In this document: piece by piece, positions 7,834-16,267 of the stretch | Numbering within the stretch: position 1 is the first letter of the stretch | Layout: every line of letters starts with the position of its first letter | Notes under the pieces: model-generated | The model's input: the letters and a program-made list of their open reading frames with translations, nothing else | The model's database searches: none | Told to the model about the DNA's origin: nothing | Made by a program: the position numbers and the translations under genes | Origin: Priestia filamentosa | GTDB lineage: Bacteria; Bacillota; Bacilli; Bacillales; Bacillaceae_H | Assembly (NCBI RefSeq): GCF_900177535.1 | Contig: NZ_FXAJ01000002.1 | Coordinates: 62,001-126,000 of the forward strand | Length of the DNA: 64,000 nucleotides | Direction: 5' to 3'

Positions 7834-8901
7834 ATGAAAAGTATTGAGCCTAAAATTCTTTTCAATATGTTAGAAGGGTATAAACCTTTTACAAACTTGT
7901 TAGGGATTGGTGACCCTAACGTCCATAAAATAGATAATCAGTGGTGGATGTTTTTTAGTGGGTTTCAAAAAAATTTTAAGAATAACGTATTTAGCGCTAC
8001 ATTACCAATAGGAGAGCATTTAAATAGGGAAATGAAATGGACGATTACATCAGATCCTCATCATCCTAAAAAAGCATTGCCCCTTGTTCAACAACCAAAT
8101 AAGAATGAGTGGGATAGCTGTGGTCTTCATGAACCTTGTTTTGTTAGCGGAGTAAAAATGAATAATAGAGGACAAAGAGTTCCTTGTAGACGCATTTACT
8201 ATACTGGTAGAAGTACGAGAAGTCCATTGCGTAATAAAAGACCATTTTCAATTGGGCTCATAGAATTAACAACAAATGGGTGGAAAAGGTATTCAAGACC
8301 TATTATTACAGGAACAGAGATTGCCCCTAATGTTTGTGCTCCAAAAGTGATATTTAGTAATGGAAAATGGCACATGTGGTATGCGATGACACCAGAAGAA
8401 CCACCCAAAAAGAATAAACCAAGATATGAAGTTTATTATACACAAAGTGAAAATGGAATAAATAACTGGACAAATCCAAAGCTTTTTTTTACAAGGGAAG
8501 ATGGTTTTACACATGCTTATCCGCTAAGAACGCAAAAATCCTACGAAATGATAGTAAGTAGGAGTGGGAATTTGTTTGGAAAATCTGGCTATCCACAACA
8601 GAATTTATGGCATCTTAAAGCATCTAAATTAAGTGGAGAACGTACAGATTGGACTAGAGAACCAATGTCAATTATTGAAGCGGATAAGGGGGATCCTTGG
8701 TATCAGGGCGGCTTCTTCGGGTCAAGTATTTGTGAAGGAGATTCAGTAACGGAGACGGGAGTTCGCTATGTTTTTTTCTCAAGTATCCATGAGCCTATTA
8801 ACTGGTTCTCGATTTCCATTGCTAGACTAAAAACATTAAAAAAACCCCCTGTTCCAGCTCCTTTTTATTTTAGCCTTGGTTTCTTTCGAATTGATGATTA
8901 A
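7834..8901 (+). CDS. Five-bladed beta-propeller glycosidase-like protein (GH43/GH32/GH130-like)
   Basis: A 355-residue soluble protein without a signal peptide. It has the repeating hallmarks of five-bladed-propeller glycosidases: GIGDPNV (Asp27) followed by WWMFFSG, LHEPCFV (Glu100), CAPKVIFSNGKWHMWYA near 168-183, and similar blade edges later (YEVYYTQSENGINNW, GVRYVFFSSI). The repeated aromatic-rich strands with an Asp or Glu at blade starts match GH43/GH32/GH130 relatives, but I cannot match a single family or place the full catalytic triad. Lack of a secretion signal suggests an intracellular sugar or glycoconjugate substrate. It stands alone, with the next gene 38 bases downstream encoding an unrelated membrane protein. 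Confidence 0.6.
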   Translation: MKSIEPKILFNMLEGYKPFTNLLGIGDPNVHKIDNQWWMFFSGFQKNFKNNVFSATLPIGEHLNREMKWTITSDPHHPKKALPLVQQPNKNEWDSCGLHEPCFVSGVKMNNRGQRVPCRRIYYTGRSTRSPLRNKRPFSIGLIELTTNGWKRYSRPIITGTEIAPNVCAPKVIFSNGKWHMWYAMTPEEPPKKNKPRYEVYYTQSENGINNWTNPKLFFTREDGFTHAYPLRTQKSYEMIVSRSGNLFGKSGYPQQNLWHLKASKLSGERTDWTREPMSIIEADKGDPWYQGGFFGSSICEGDSVTETGVRYVFFSSIHEPINWFSISIARLKTLKKPPVPAPFYFSLGFFRIDD

Positions 8902-8939
8902 TCTTAGAAGAATTTCTTTTAATCGGAGAGTGAGGGAAT

Positions 8940-9380
8940 ATGTTTTTTCTAACTTGGGGATTTTTAGTTTGGTTAGGAGCTACAGCTTTATTAAGATTTT
9001 TAAGGCATTTTTTCTTTTCACTAGAAAACCCCGTATTGTTAGTCACTGCATATATTTTGGTTATTCCTTTACTATTAATCCTTACCTTACCCATTTATCG
9101 ATACAAACACTTAGATCCCTCTAATCGATTAAAAGCAGCGATTTTAATTGCTATACCAGGTATGTTATTTGATGCTGTATCTTTAATTTACTTCTCAAGT
9201 ATCTTTATAAATTTAGATAGTAAAATGGATGGAATCTTCGGTTCTTGGCTTTTACTAGCTTATTCTGTTATTCTTCTTTCAGGATTTACGGTAGGAAAAA
9301 AACAACCAAATAAAGAAAAAGCTAATGTAGAAGCTGGTGGAACGAGGAATTCATCTAATAGTTTCTATTTGTATAATTAG
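8940..9380 (+). CDS. DUF5367-like small integral membrane protein
   Basis: A 146-residue protein with four predicted membrane helices: residues about 2-18, 30-50, 68-92 and 100-120. A polar tail of about 25 residues follows. The opening FLTWGFLVWLGATALLRF and the segment RLKAAILIAIPGMLFDAVSL resemble Bacillus DUF5367 proteins. Function is unknown. The ATG at 8940 follows GGAG at 8925-8928, and the close spacing to the glycosidase-like gene (38 bases) suggests co-transcription. Confidence 0.6.
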   Translation: MFFLTWGFLVWLGATALLRFLRHFFFSLENPVLLVTAYILVIPLLLILTLPIYRYKHLDPSNRLKAAILIAIPGMLFDAVSLIYFSSIFINLDSKMDGIFGSWLLLAYSVILLSGFTVGKKQPNKEKANVEAGGTRNSSNSFYLYN

Positions 9381-9533
9381 TTGAAACCAAAAAGTGAAAT
9401 AAGAGTGAGCAGGATTAGAGGTATTTTTAAAGAACATAACAGGTGATAAAAATCAACCTGAAAAATTCAGCAAAACCTATATTAATACATCATGGAAAGT
9501 TAAATAAAACAACCTTTCGTTAAAATAAAGGGA

Positions 9534-9562
9534 TTGAAAATCACAATTTTGTAATATAAAAT
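9534..9562 (+). promoter_or_regulatory. Candidate promoter of the leader-mph transcript
   Basis: TTGAAA (9534-9539), a 17-base spacer, then TAAAAT (9557-9562). Transcription would begin near 9569, about 27 bases before the leader-peptide ATG. The hexamers are imperfect, so this is a best guess. Confidence 0.45.
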
Positions 9563-9595
9563 GAAATTATTATAAAATAAGGAGGATTATTAAAA

Positions 9596-9640
9596 ATGAC
9601 AGCTTCTATGAGACTACGTATCCATGCTTTGAACAACTAA
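9596..9640 (+). CDS. Macrolide-sensing leader peptide of the ErmD/ErmK (MRLR) type
   Basis: Fourteen codons encode MTASMRLRIHALNN, behind a near-perfect ribosome site (TAAGGAGG, 9578-9585) with a ten-base gap. The ErmD/ErmK leader, as I recall it, is MTHSMRLRFPTLNQ: same length and nine identical positions including MTxSMRLR. In ErmDL, erythromycin or a ketolide in the exit tunnel stalls the ribosome in the MRLR segment, when an Arg codon is about to be decoded. The resistance gene downstream here is a macrolide phosphotransferase rather than an erm methylase. The 3' part of the leader (codons 11-14) forms the 5' arm of a hairpin, so stalling would change RNA folding. The peptide has no role beyond sensing. 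Confidence 0.85.
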   Translation: MTASMRLRIHALNN

Positions 9641-9706
9641 TTGAATATGTTCAAGGACTCTGTTTAATAATTGCAGAGTAAACAGGATAAGTCTGCTCAT
9701 TTTTAA
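9627..9706 (+). promoter_or_regulatory. Leader hairpins, candidate attenuator for mph
   Basis: CTTTGAACA (9627-9635, inside the leader ORF) can pair with TGTTCAAGG (9648-9656). Next come two mutually exclusive stems: ACTCTG/CAGAGT (9657-9662 with 9674-9679) and CTGTTTA/TAAACAG (9660-9666 with 9679-9685). GCAGA/TCTGC (9673-9677 with 9692-9696) is followed by CATTTTTAA and could be a weak terminator. A ribosome stalled at leader codon 7 or 8 would cover the start of the first stem. Pairing was read by eye; no folding was computed. Confidence 0.55.
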
Positions 9707-9870
9707 TCATCTTCAACGGAAATTGTAATATGTGACATTAACAAAAAGGAGAATTTATTTGTCTTTCTTTTGTTATGTTTAAAAATGTGCTCTTTTCCAT
9801 CCAATGATATATGAATTGGGTTTCTCACTGTGTTATAAAGTGTAAAACATAGTTGAGGAATGTTTACTTC

Positions 9871-9903
9871 AAGCTGCAGACAGAGAATTCTGCAGCTTTT
9901 TTT
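9871..9903 (+). terminator. Strong intrinsic terminator between leader peptide and mph
   Basis: AAGCTGCAG/CTGCAGCTT stem with a ten-base loop and seven T. It lies 230 bases after the leader stop and 124 bases before the mph ATG, and no gene ends just upstream, so it is well placed as the conditional terminator of an attenuation system. TGCAGA at 9672-9677 can pair with TCTGCA in its 3' arm (9889-9894), a possible antiterminator. Confidence 0.75.
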
Positions 9904-10026
9904 ATGTTTAAAAATCCGATCTATATCCATTCTTAACAAGTATGTTGTGTTATTAATTATAAGAATTCGGGCTAAAGAGAATAGAAAGAGCAGCGGAAAA
10001 ACTTAAAAAAGTATGGAGGAATTTAT

Positions 10027-10926
10027 ATGAATAAAGTAGAGATTAAAGCATTAGCAAAACGTAAAGGCTTAAATATAAACGAAAAAACAATAAGATTAAA
10101 TGAATCAGGTCTTGATTTTCAGGTTGCACATGTAGAAGATGAGCAAGGACAAAAATGGATTTTACGAATTCCGCGCAGACCAGATTCTATGGCAAAAGCG
10201 GATCAAGAGAAGACGGTATTAGATGCTGTTAATCAATATACCACAATTCAAGCACCAAATTGGGAGATTTTTGCTGATGAGGTTGTAGCGTATAAGTCGC
10301 TAGACGGAGTGCCTGCTGGAACTATTAACCCTGAAATTCAAAATTATGACTGGGTTCTAAATATAGAAGACATTCCATTAGCATACCATGAATCGTTCGG
10401 ACGTACGTTAGCGGAAATACATCAACTGCCAATAAGTTTAGTGGAAAATAATGGCATTAAAATTTATACAGCATATGAGGCAAGAGAATTAATGAAAACG
10501 AGAATGCATAAAATAAAGAATGAATATGAGGTTCGGGAGGATTTATGGAATCGTTGGATGAAATGGGTGAATAACGATAATATGTGGCCAAAGCATACTG
10601 GACTGAGTCATGGAGATGTTCATCCAGGACATATTTTAATTAATCGTCAATCAGAAGTTACTGGCTTAATTGATTGGACTGAAGTAGCGGTTACAGATGT
10701 ATCGCGTGATTTCATTGTTCACTATTTATTTGCTGGAGAAAAAGGGTTAGAAAAAGCTATTAAGGCTTATGAACAGGCAGGCGGGAAGACGTGGCCGCTT
10801 ATGAAAGAACATATTTTAGAATTGGAAACAACCAGGGCAATTTCAGTTGCTGAGTTTGCTGAAAGCTCTAGACTGCAAGAGTATAAAGAAATGGCTAAAC
10901 AAATGCTAGGTTCTATTAATCAATAA
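10027..10926 (+). CDS. mph: Macrolide 2'-phosphotransferase, Mph family
   Basis: A 299-residue aminoglycoside-phosphotransferase-fold kinase; Mph(A), Mph(B) and Mph(C) are of the same size. The catalytic loop reads GLSHGDVHPGHILIN (about 192-206) with catalytic Asp197, and the metal-binding loop reads GLIDWTEVAVTD (Asp216). HGDxHPGHILI is typical of Mph enzymes, which use a nucleotide (often GTP) to phosphorylate the 2'-OH of the macrolide desosamine and inactivate the drug. GGAGG (10016-10020) precedes the ATG. The upstream MRLR leader and terminator strongly support a macrolide substrate. Drug range and variant name cannot be assigned from sequence alone. Confidence 0.9.
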   Translation: MNKVEIKALAKRKGLNINEKTIRLNESGLDFQVAHVEDEQGQKWILRIPRRPDSMAKADQEKTVLDAVNQYTTIQAPNWEIFADEVVAYKSLDGVPAGTINPEIQNYDWVLNIEDIPLAYHESFGRTLAEIHQLPISLVENNGIKIYTAYEARELMKTRMHKIKNEYEVREDLWNRWMKWVNNDNMWPKHTGLSHGDVHPGHILINRQSEVTGLIDWTEVAVTDVSRDFIVHYLFAGEKGLEKAIKAYEQAGGKTWPLMKEHILELETTRAISVAEFAESSRLQEYKEMAKQMLGSINQ

Positions 10927-10937
10927 AAAGTTTTTTA

Positions 10938-10971
10938 TAACAGGAGACTTGGTTAGCCAAGTCTTCTGTTA
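10938..10971. other. Stem-loop after mph
   Basis: A 15-base inverted repeat with one mismatch, starting TAACAGGAGACTTGG, with loop TTAG. No clear T-run follows on the plus strand, so it may be a weak terminator or an mRNA 3' stabiliser. Confidence 0.5.
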
Positions 10972-11134
10972 TGAAAGATTTAAATAAAGGATATTATAAA
11001 GAAATCAATTTAATAAGATAACAGTTTGTTTATTTCCTTATTAAATATGAACCCTTTCTTATTAAGGGAATACATTGTTTATTGGATGCTTATTTGAAAG
11101 TTAAATGAATATTAAAGGATAAAGGAGAGGTGAA

Positions 11135-11617
11135 ATGAATCTAATAGAATGGGCACAAGACGCTCATATTTTATGGCAGTATACAGTTCTATTTCTGCTT
11201 GCTGCAGCTCCTTGGATGGATGTGTCTATTGTTGTTCCACTCGGAATTGTGTGGGGATTATCTCCTTTTAGTGTTGGAATAACAGCATTTTTAGGGAATT
11301 TTCTTTTGATTTTATTGCTTGGGCTATTTTTTAGGCAGTTTTCAGTATGGAGAGCGAAAAGAAGAATGGAAAAAGGAATTACTACTCCAACCAAAAAGGA
11401 AACGAGATCAAGACAAATTTGGGAAAAATACGGTATACCAGGCTTAGCTTTGCTTGCACCTATTTTAGTAGGTACAGATATAGCTGCAGTTTTGGCCCTA
11501 ACTTTTGGTTCTTCACGCCGGCATGTAATCGGATGGATGACGGTTAGTTTAGCAATATGGACAATTTTATTTGCTGTTGGATCGATTTATGGTTTTAGCT
11601 TTTTGAACTTAATTTGA
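11135..11617 (+). CDS. Small multidrug export protein family (Sm_multidrug_ex) membrane protein
   Basis: A 160-residue membrane protein with about four helices. Features include LLAAAPWMDVSIVVPLGIVWGLSP (residues about 20-45), a cytoplasmic RAKRRMEKGITTPTKKETRSR segment, and EKYGIPGLALLAPILVGTDIAAVLALTFG (about 97-125), all typical of the Sm_multidrug_ex (PF06695) family. Despite that name, a transport role is poorly established. The ATG at 11135 follows GGAGAGGTG. It stands alone, with 160 bases to mph and 444 bases to the next gene. Confidence 0.7.
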   Translation: MNLIEWAQDAHILWQYTVLFLLAAAPWMDVSIVVPLGIVWGLSPFSVGITAFLGNFLLILLLGLFFRQFSVWRAKRRMEKGITTPTKKETRSRQIWEKYGIPGLALLAPILVGTDIAAVLALTFGSSRRHVIGWMTVSLAIWTILFAVGSIYGFSFLNLI

Positions 11618-11658
11618 TTCTTTAAAAATGGATTTCTGTATATATTAGGTTTACCTAG

Positions 11659-11793
11659 CGTGTTGTAGTTATTACGATTTTAGCAGCAACTGCGCAAGGG
11701 GGTACCAACTTTCTATTTAGCACGACAGTGCCTTATTTCTTACAGAGGTATATTCCTTTTGTATTAGTTTGCCTTTTAAGTTTTTTAATCTGA
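11659..11793 (+). pseudogene. Possible decayed 3' end of a membrane-protein gene
   Basis: Within the 11618-12061 gap, one frame runs open from 11659 to TGA at 11791-11793 and encodes 44 residues without a start codon. It contains ITILAATAQGGTNFLFSTTV and a hydrophobic end (FVLVCLLSFLI), which look like the C-terminus of a membrane transporter. A real terminator follows at 11848. I cannot name the family, and chance is not excluded. Confidence 0.25.
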
Positions 11794-11847
11794 AAGATAA
11801 CAAAACTAATAATTGATAATTTGTTTTTACATAAAGATGATTAAAAA

Positions 11848-11886
11848 AGCGCAGATCTCTTGTTTTTCAAGAAGCCTGCGTTTTTT
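11848..11886 (+). terminator. Intrinsic terminator
   Basis: CGCAG..TCTTG paired with CAAGA..CTGCG around a T-rich loop, then six T. No intact gene lies just upstream, which fits the idea of a decayed gene before it. Confidence 0.75.
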
Positions 11887-11978
11887 CTTTACTACAACGA
11901 AATAAAAGGACTAAGTGTAGATGAAAGGAAAGCGTCCAGGAATAAACGACATAAACGTATTCATAAAAACAAAAAATG

Positions 11979-12041
11979 TTGACAATTAGTAAATTTATAG
12001 AATAATATACAAATAGTTACATTATTGACTGATTAGTCAAT
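11979..12041 (+). promoter_or_regulatory. TetR promoter and palindromic operator
   Basis: TTGACA (11979-11984), an 18-base spacer, TAATAT (12003-12008). Fifteen bases downstream is ATTGACTGATTAGTCAAT (12024-12041), seven-base arms around a four-base centre, a common TetR-family operator form. Location between promoter and start codon predicts autorepression by the TetR protein that follows. Confidence 0.7.
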
Positions 12042-12061
12042 CAAAAAGAGGGGAGTTAATA

Positions 12062-12667
12062 ATGCCTAGACAAGATCAACAAAATAAACAAATCCGGGAT
12101 GAAAGAAGAGCGCAAATATTACAAGCAGCTTTGCGAGTATTTGCACGAAGAGGTATGGTAGCAGCAAAAATTAGCGATATTGCAAAAGAAGCTAAACTTA
12201 GTCATGGACTTGTTTACCATTACTTTAAGTCAAAAGAAGAGATCTTCATGACATTAGTACAAAAAGCATTAGAAAGTTCTCTTAATGTTATTTATTATGC
12301 TAATGAACAGGTGGGAACTCCTTTAGAAAAGTTACGTTGGATGACAGAACAAATTATGAAAAGTATTAATAACGGTGAAGAAGTTCTTCTTTTTCTAATC
12401 ATGATTCAAGCTAGCACCTCAGATATTGTATCAGAAGAAGTAAAAGAAATTTTAACAGGAGAGCATGCTGTTTCGCCTGTTATGGCTACTATCCCGCTAA
12501 TTATGGAAGGACAAAAAGTAAAGGAAATTAAGCAGGAGGATCCAGTACAATTAGCTGTTACATATTATGCCTTTATCCAAGGGCTAGCCATAAATAAAAT
12601 TCAATGGGAAGAATGTCCAATGCCAGAGGCTCATCTTATTATGAACATATTTAAGAAAACTCCATAA
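12062..12667 (+). CDS. TetR/AcrR family transcriptional regulator
   Basis: A 201-residue TetR-type repressor. The helix-turn-helix occupies about residues 17-62 (RRAQILQAALRVFARRGMVAAKISDIAKEAKLSHGLVYHYFKSKEEIF, quoted here by its start and end only for orientation at 15-62), and the rest is a helical ligand domain. The ATG is preceded by AGGGGAG. It lies 19 bases before a CPBP-protease gene, so the pair is likely one operon controlled through the palindrome at 12024-12041. The ligand is unknown. Confidence 0.88.
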   Translation: MPRQDQQNKQIRDERRAQILQAALRVFARRGMVAAKISDIAKEAKLSHGLVYHYFKSKEEIFMTLVQKALESSLNVIYYANEQVGTPLEKLRWMTEQIMKSINNGEEVLLFLIMIQASTSDIVSEEVKEILTGEHAVSPVMATIPLIMEGQKVKEIKQEDPVQLAVTYYAFIQGLAINKIQWEECPMPEAHLIMNIFKKTP

Positions 12668-12685
12668 TGTAAAGGAGCTCTTGCC

Positions 12686-13342
12686 ATGAAATTAGAGAGC
12701 AGTAAGAGAAAAAAAGTAATTATTTTACTATCCCCCATTATTGTTATCTTACTTGGATTTATCACAGCTACTGGTTTCTCAAGATTTATAGACGGATGGG
12801 CATGGATTCCCTTAGCAATTGTGTATTGGAGTTCTCTTGGATTTTGTATTGTATACTTTAAAGAAAACAAACAGGTTAAAGACTGGTTAAAGAAACCCGA
12901 AAACTCCATATTACCTATTATCTTATCTCTGCTTCTTGGCATGTTTCCTCTCTCTATATTAATCATAAATTATAAATTATTTGATTCAATTGTACTGATT
13001 GTTCTTTGGATTTTATTTGCTTTAATCAATCCTTGGTTTGAAGAGCTGTATTGGAGAGGTGTATTATTAGATGCCGCGATTGAATGGTTTCCAAAGTGGA
13101 TGAGCATTTTGTATACAACAATCCTTTTTGTACTAAGCCATCCGCTTATGTGGGGAGTATTTTCAATTGCAAGTACATCTTATCACCTTTATATTTACTT
13201 AATGGTTATGGGGATCGTTTGGTCCCTTACGTATTTTAAAACTAAGAGTTTAAGGTGGGTGATCCTTTCGCATTTTATTGTAGATGTAGGAAACTTAACG
13301 GTCTTAACTTTTCTTAATATATATGTACCGCCAATTATGTAA
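12686..13342 (+). CDS. CPBP-family intramembrane metalloprotease-like protein
   Basis: A 218-residue membrane protein with about six helices. It carries the three CPBP (CAAX/bacteriocin-processing) motifs: EELYWRG (EExxxR) near residue 119, VLSHPLMWG near 151, and SHFIVDVGN near 195. In this family the two Glu and two His coordinate the metal. Characterised members process prenylated proteins or provide bacteriocin self-immunity; most bacterial ones have no known substrate. It follows the TetR gene by 19 bases with AAAGGAG ahead of the ATG, so its expression is probably released by a TetR ligand. Confidence 0.8.
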   Translation: MKLESSKRKKVIILLSPIIVILLGFITATGFSRFIDGWAWIPLAIVYWSSLGFCIVYFKENKQVKDWLKKPENSILPIILSLLLGMFPLSILIINYKLFDSIVLIVLWILFALINPWFEELYWRGVLLDAAIEWFPKWMSILYTTILFVLSHPLMWGVFSIASTSYHLYIYLMVMGIVWSLTYFKTKSLRWVILSHFIVDVGNLTVLTFLNIYVPPIM

Positions 13343-13365
13343 GAAGAATGATTTAAAAAGATGAT

Positions 13366-13424
13366 GAGAAAACAGGGAAGTAGCGGTCCATAAAGGGAGA
13401 TCTCCAGCTTCCCCCTGTTTTCTC
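13366..13424 (+). terminator. Probable terminator after the CPBP gene
   Basis: GAGAAAACAGGGAAG pairs with CTTCCCCCTGTTTTCTC across a 27-base loop. The T-rich 3' arm could serve as the U-tract. Weaker than the other terminators here. Confidence 0.5.
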
Positions 13425-13535
13425 TGTTGATTTTGCAGACACATAGCTTAGAAATCGTGGATAAAAACAATTAATAACAGAGCTCTTTGTTCCTCAAGAG
13501 GCCCCTAGTTTACAATGAATTTCCTACTACTTGTG

Positions 13536-14030
13536 CTAGCTTACTCCATCTGTTTGAATCACTTTCTGTCTTTTCACAAATTTTGCAAATGAAAAGCGAA
13601 CTAAAGGTCCGATAATGAGAAGCTGAAGCGGAAGAGCAAAAATGAAATTTTTACCTACTGTTAAAAAATAGTGTTTAAACAATGAACCTTCTCCTAATGC
13701 ATTGGCAAAATGGGCCATTGCGACTCCATAAATAGACATTGATAGTACCATTCCAATGACCATACAAAAGGCAAGAGATAAAATGACAAAAAGCTTGTTT
13801 GATTTGTCATATGGTAATGAGAAAGCCACTTTATGTGCGATAGGTCCGACGATAAATAGTTCTAAAATAAAAGCAATTGTGAACCCTAAAATAAGTTGAA
13901 GCAGCATTCCTTGTAATGAGATAGTACCAATTAAGTCATTTATAACGAGGTTATAAAAAGTCATACCGATAACCATTCCAATACACATCATCATTCCGAA
14001 ATAAAAGTTTTCCTTTTTTGTTGTTGGCAA
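13536..14030 (-). CDS. DUF2798 duplicated membrane protein
   Basis: A 164-residue protein with four membrane helices formed by two copies of the DUF2798 unit. Each copy runs from a GMxxxMxxY segment to a GP(I/L) pair: FIVGPIAHKVAF near residue 59 and LLIIGPLVRFSFAKF near 140. Function is unknown. The start is a TTG at 14030 with AAAGGA about nine bases upstream on the minus strand; the nearby ATG is out of frame. It is transcribed convergently with the CPBP gene and divergently from nagZ. Confidence 0.7.
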   Translation of the reverse strand: MPTTKKENFYFGMMMCIGMVIGMTFYNLVINDLIGTISLQGMLLQLILGFTIAFILELFIVGPIAHKVAFSLPYDKSNKLFVILSLAFCMVIGMVLSMSIYGVAMAHFANALGEGSLFKHYFLTVGKNFIFALPLQLLIIGPLVRFSFAKFVKRQKVIQTDGVS

Positions 14031-14206
14031 TGTTGATCATCCTTTCTTTTCAATTCTTTGCTATTATAGCGAGAGAGGAATACTCTTCATAAGTGAACAT
14101 TTTGTGAACAATTTAGTTTAGATAATTTTTGCATCGCAGCGTTTGGATTTTAAAAAAGAAAAGATAGCAAAAAGTGTTGTGAAGGTTATCGTTGTAGGAA
14201 TAAAGC

Positions 14207-14224
14207 GGTATATACATCTATACC
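14207..14224 (+). promoter_or_regulatory. Candidate operator upstream of nagZ
   Basis: GGTATA and TATACC flank a six-base centre, followed by a looser ACC..GGT repeat. It sits 113 bases before nagZ, in the only long gap upstream of the muropeptide operon. No regulator gene is adjacent. Confidence 0.3.
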
Positions 14225-14336
14225 TTATATATGGTAAATTTTATTTAACAGATTTTTTCTTTATAAAAATAGCAGAACTTGCCAAACTACTCAGTAATGA
14301 TGTGAGAACGAAAACCGAAAAAGAGGAGGAACAGCC

Positions 14337-16253
14337 TTGAAAAAAAGGAAGGTAATTAGTGTCTTCATCGCAGGGATGTTAGCGCTTACAACGTTTGGAT
14401 GTAGTGGAGAAGCTAAAAAAGAAGAAAAAGCGAAAGAGAGAACGGCAAAAGAAATTGTGCAAGATATGACAGTTGAAGAAAAAGTAGGGCAAATGATTAT
14501 GCCAGACTTTAGAAATTGGAAAGAACAAGGAGCTGAGAAAGCAACAGGCTTTACTGAGATGAATGAAGAAGTAGGAAGTCTTATTGAGAAGTATCATCTT
14601 GGTGGGGTTATTTTATTTGCAGAAAACGTTGTAGATACAGAGCAAACAACAAGGCTTGTGAACGGATTAAAAAAGAGCAGCAACGATGTGCCGCTTTTTG
14701 TAGCAATTGATCAAGAAGGAGGAATTGTGACAAGGCTTCAGTCAGGAACAAATCTTCCAGGAAATATGGCATTAGGAGCAACAAGAAGCGAGAAAAATGC
14801 CCATCAAACAGGAGAAATCATTGGACGTGAACTTCATGCGCTTGGGATTAACGTGAACTTTAGTCCTGTCCTTGATGTAAATAATAATCCAAACAATCCT
14901 GTTATCGGTGTCCGCTCTTTTAGCTCTAACGAAGAACTTGTTTCAAACCTCGGTGTTCAAACAATGAAAGGCTTGCAAGGAGAAAAAGTAGCGACAACTG
15001 TCAAACATTTTCCTGGTCATGGAGATACGGCAGTTGATAGTCATTATGGTTTGCCTGTTGTTAATCATTCCAAAGAACGCTTGCGTGGGGTGGAGCTAGC
15101 ACCTTTTAAAAAAGCAATTGAAAATGGTACAGATATGATTATGACTGCTCACGTGCAGTTCCCAGCTTTCGATGATACCGTCTATAAGAGCAAAAAAGAC
15201 GGAGAAGACATTATTGTTCCTGCCACACTATCGAAAAAAGTATTAAATGATTTGCTTCGAGGAGAAATGAATTATGACGGCATTATTGTGACAGATGCGC
15301 TTAATATGAAAGCAATTGCTGATAATTTCGGGCAAGAGGAAGCCGTTATTATGGCCATTAATGCAGGGGTTGATATTGCGCTTATGCCTGCTTCTGTTAC
15401 ATCGCTTGAAGAAGAAAAAAATTTAGCGAACGTTTACAATGCAGTTGTTGAAGCTGTTGAAAAAGGTGAAATTAAGGAAGAAGAAATTGATGATTCTGTT
15501 GAAAGAATTCTTGATTTAAAAATAAAAAGAGGATTGTATGAGGAAAAAAATATTTCAGAGGACAAGAAAGTTAAAAATGCTCTAAAGGTGGTAGGCAATA
15601 AAAAACATAAGAAGCAAGAAATGAAGATGGCCCAAGAAGCGGTAACCGTTGTGAAAAATGAGCAAAAAACGTTGCCATTAAACCCGAAAAAAGGAGAAAA
15701 AATTGTTGTATTTACTCCATATGATTATCAAGGGGAAGCAGTAAAGAAAACAGTTCAAAATATGATCAGTGAAAAGAAAATAAAAAATGTTGAAGTTGAC
15801 GTTGTCCCATTTGAGAAAAAGGTGTTTAACGAAGAGATGAAAAGAAAAATAGATGAAGCAGACTATGTTTTGACAGGTTCATATGTTATACAAAACGACC
15901 CTGCTGTAAACGACGGAGTCATTGAGGATGAAATTAATGAACCTTCAGCATGGGCAGTTTCTTTTCCTCGCGCAGCTATGATGTATACGCAAAAAAGTGA
16001 GAAGCCTTTCGTGCTCATGAGTCTGAGAAACCCATATGATGTTGCTAACTTTGAAGAAGCTCATGCTGTTTTAGCTCTATATGGTTTTAAAGGCTATAGT
16101 AACGGAAGATTTCAACAGCCTAACATTTCAGCAGGAATTCACGTTATCTTTGGTGAAGCAAAACCAAAAGGGAAATTGCCTGTTGCCATCCCTTCTGTAA
16201 CAGCTAAAGGAGAAACACTTTATCCGTATGGCCATGGAATCAAGCTTAAATAA
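14337..16253 (+). CDS. nagZ: Beta-N-acetylglucosaminidase lipoprotein NagZ (GH3)
   Basis: A 638-residue two-domain GH3 enzyme like B. subtilis NagZ (YbbD, 642 residues). The lipobox LTTFGC places the lipid-modified Cys at residue 22, so it is tethered outside the membrane. The barrel domain has [14 protein letters not shown] (223-236) with the acid/base Asp234-His236 dyad typical of NagZ, and [10 protein letters not shown] with nucleophile Asp320. It removes non-reducing GlcNAc from muropeptides and peptidoglycan. The start is TTG with GAGGAGG nine bases upstream. It is followed after 14 bases by namZ, the enzyme that takes the next sugar, MurNAc. Confidence 0.93.
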   Translation: MKKRKVISVFIAGMLALTTFGCSGEAKKEEKAKERTAKEIVQDMTVEEKVGQMIMPDFRNWKEQGAEKATGFTEMNEEVGSLIEKYHLGGVILFAENVVDTEQTTRLVNGLKKSSNDVPLFVAIDQEGGIVTRLQSGTNLPGNMALGATRSEKNAHQTGEIIGRELHALGINVNFSPVLDVNNNPNNPVIGVRSFSSNEELVSNLGVQTMKGLQGEKVATTVKHFPGHGDTAVDSHYGLPVVNHSKERLRGVELAPFKKAIENGTDMIMTAHVQFPAFDDTVYKSKKDGEDIIVPATLSKKVLNDLLRGEMNYDGIIVTDALNMKAIADNFGQEEAVIMAINAGVDIALMPASVTSLEEEKNLANVYNAVVEAVEKGEIKEEEIDDSVERILDLKIKRGLYEEKNISEDKKVKNALKVVGNKKHKKQEMKMAQEAVTVVKNEQKTLPLNPKKGEKIVVFTPYDYQGEAVKKTVQNMISEKKIKNVEVDVVPFEKKVFNEEMKRKIDEADYVLTGSYVIQNDPAVNDGVIEDEINEPSAWAVSFPRAAMMYTQKSEKPFVLMSLRNPYDVANFEEAHAVLALYGFKGYSNGRFQQPNISAGIHVIFGEAKPKGKLPVAIPSVTAKGETLYPYGHGIKLK

Positions 16254-16267
16254 GGGGAGGAGAAAAG

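Noticed and set aside
8870-9124. Overlapping frames around the end of the glycosidase-like gene
   Set aside because: They are shadows of the two real genes at 7834 and 8940 and lack ribosome sites.
9703-9939. 78-residue minus-strand frame between leader peptide and mph
   Set aside because: No ribosome site, covers the terminator at 9871-9903, and shows no family resemblance; its composition reflects the AT-rich leader.
14143-14340. 65-codon frame before nagZ
   Set aside because: Starts with TTG without a ribosome site, spans the candidate operator and promoter region and ends inside the nagZ start.
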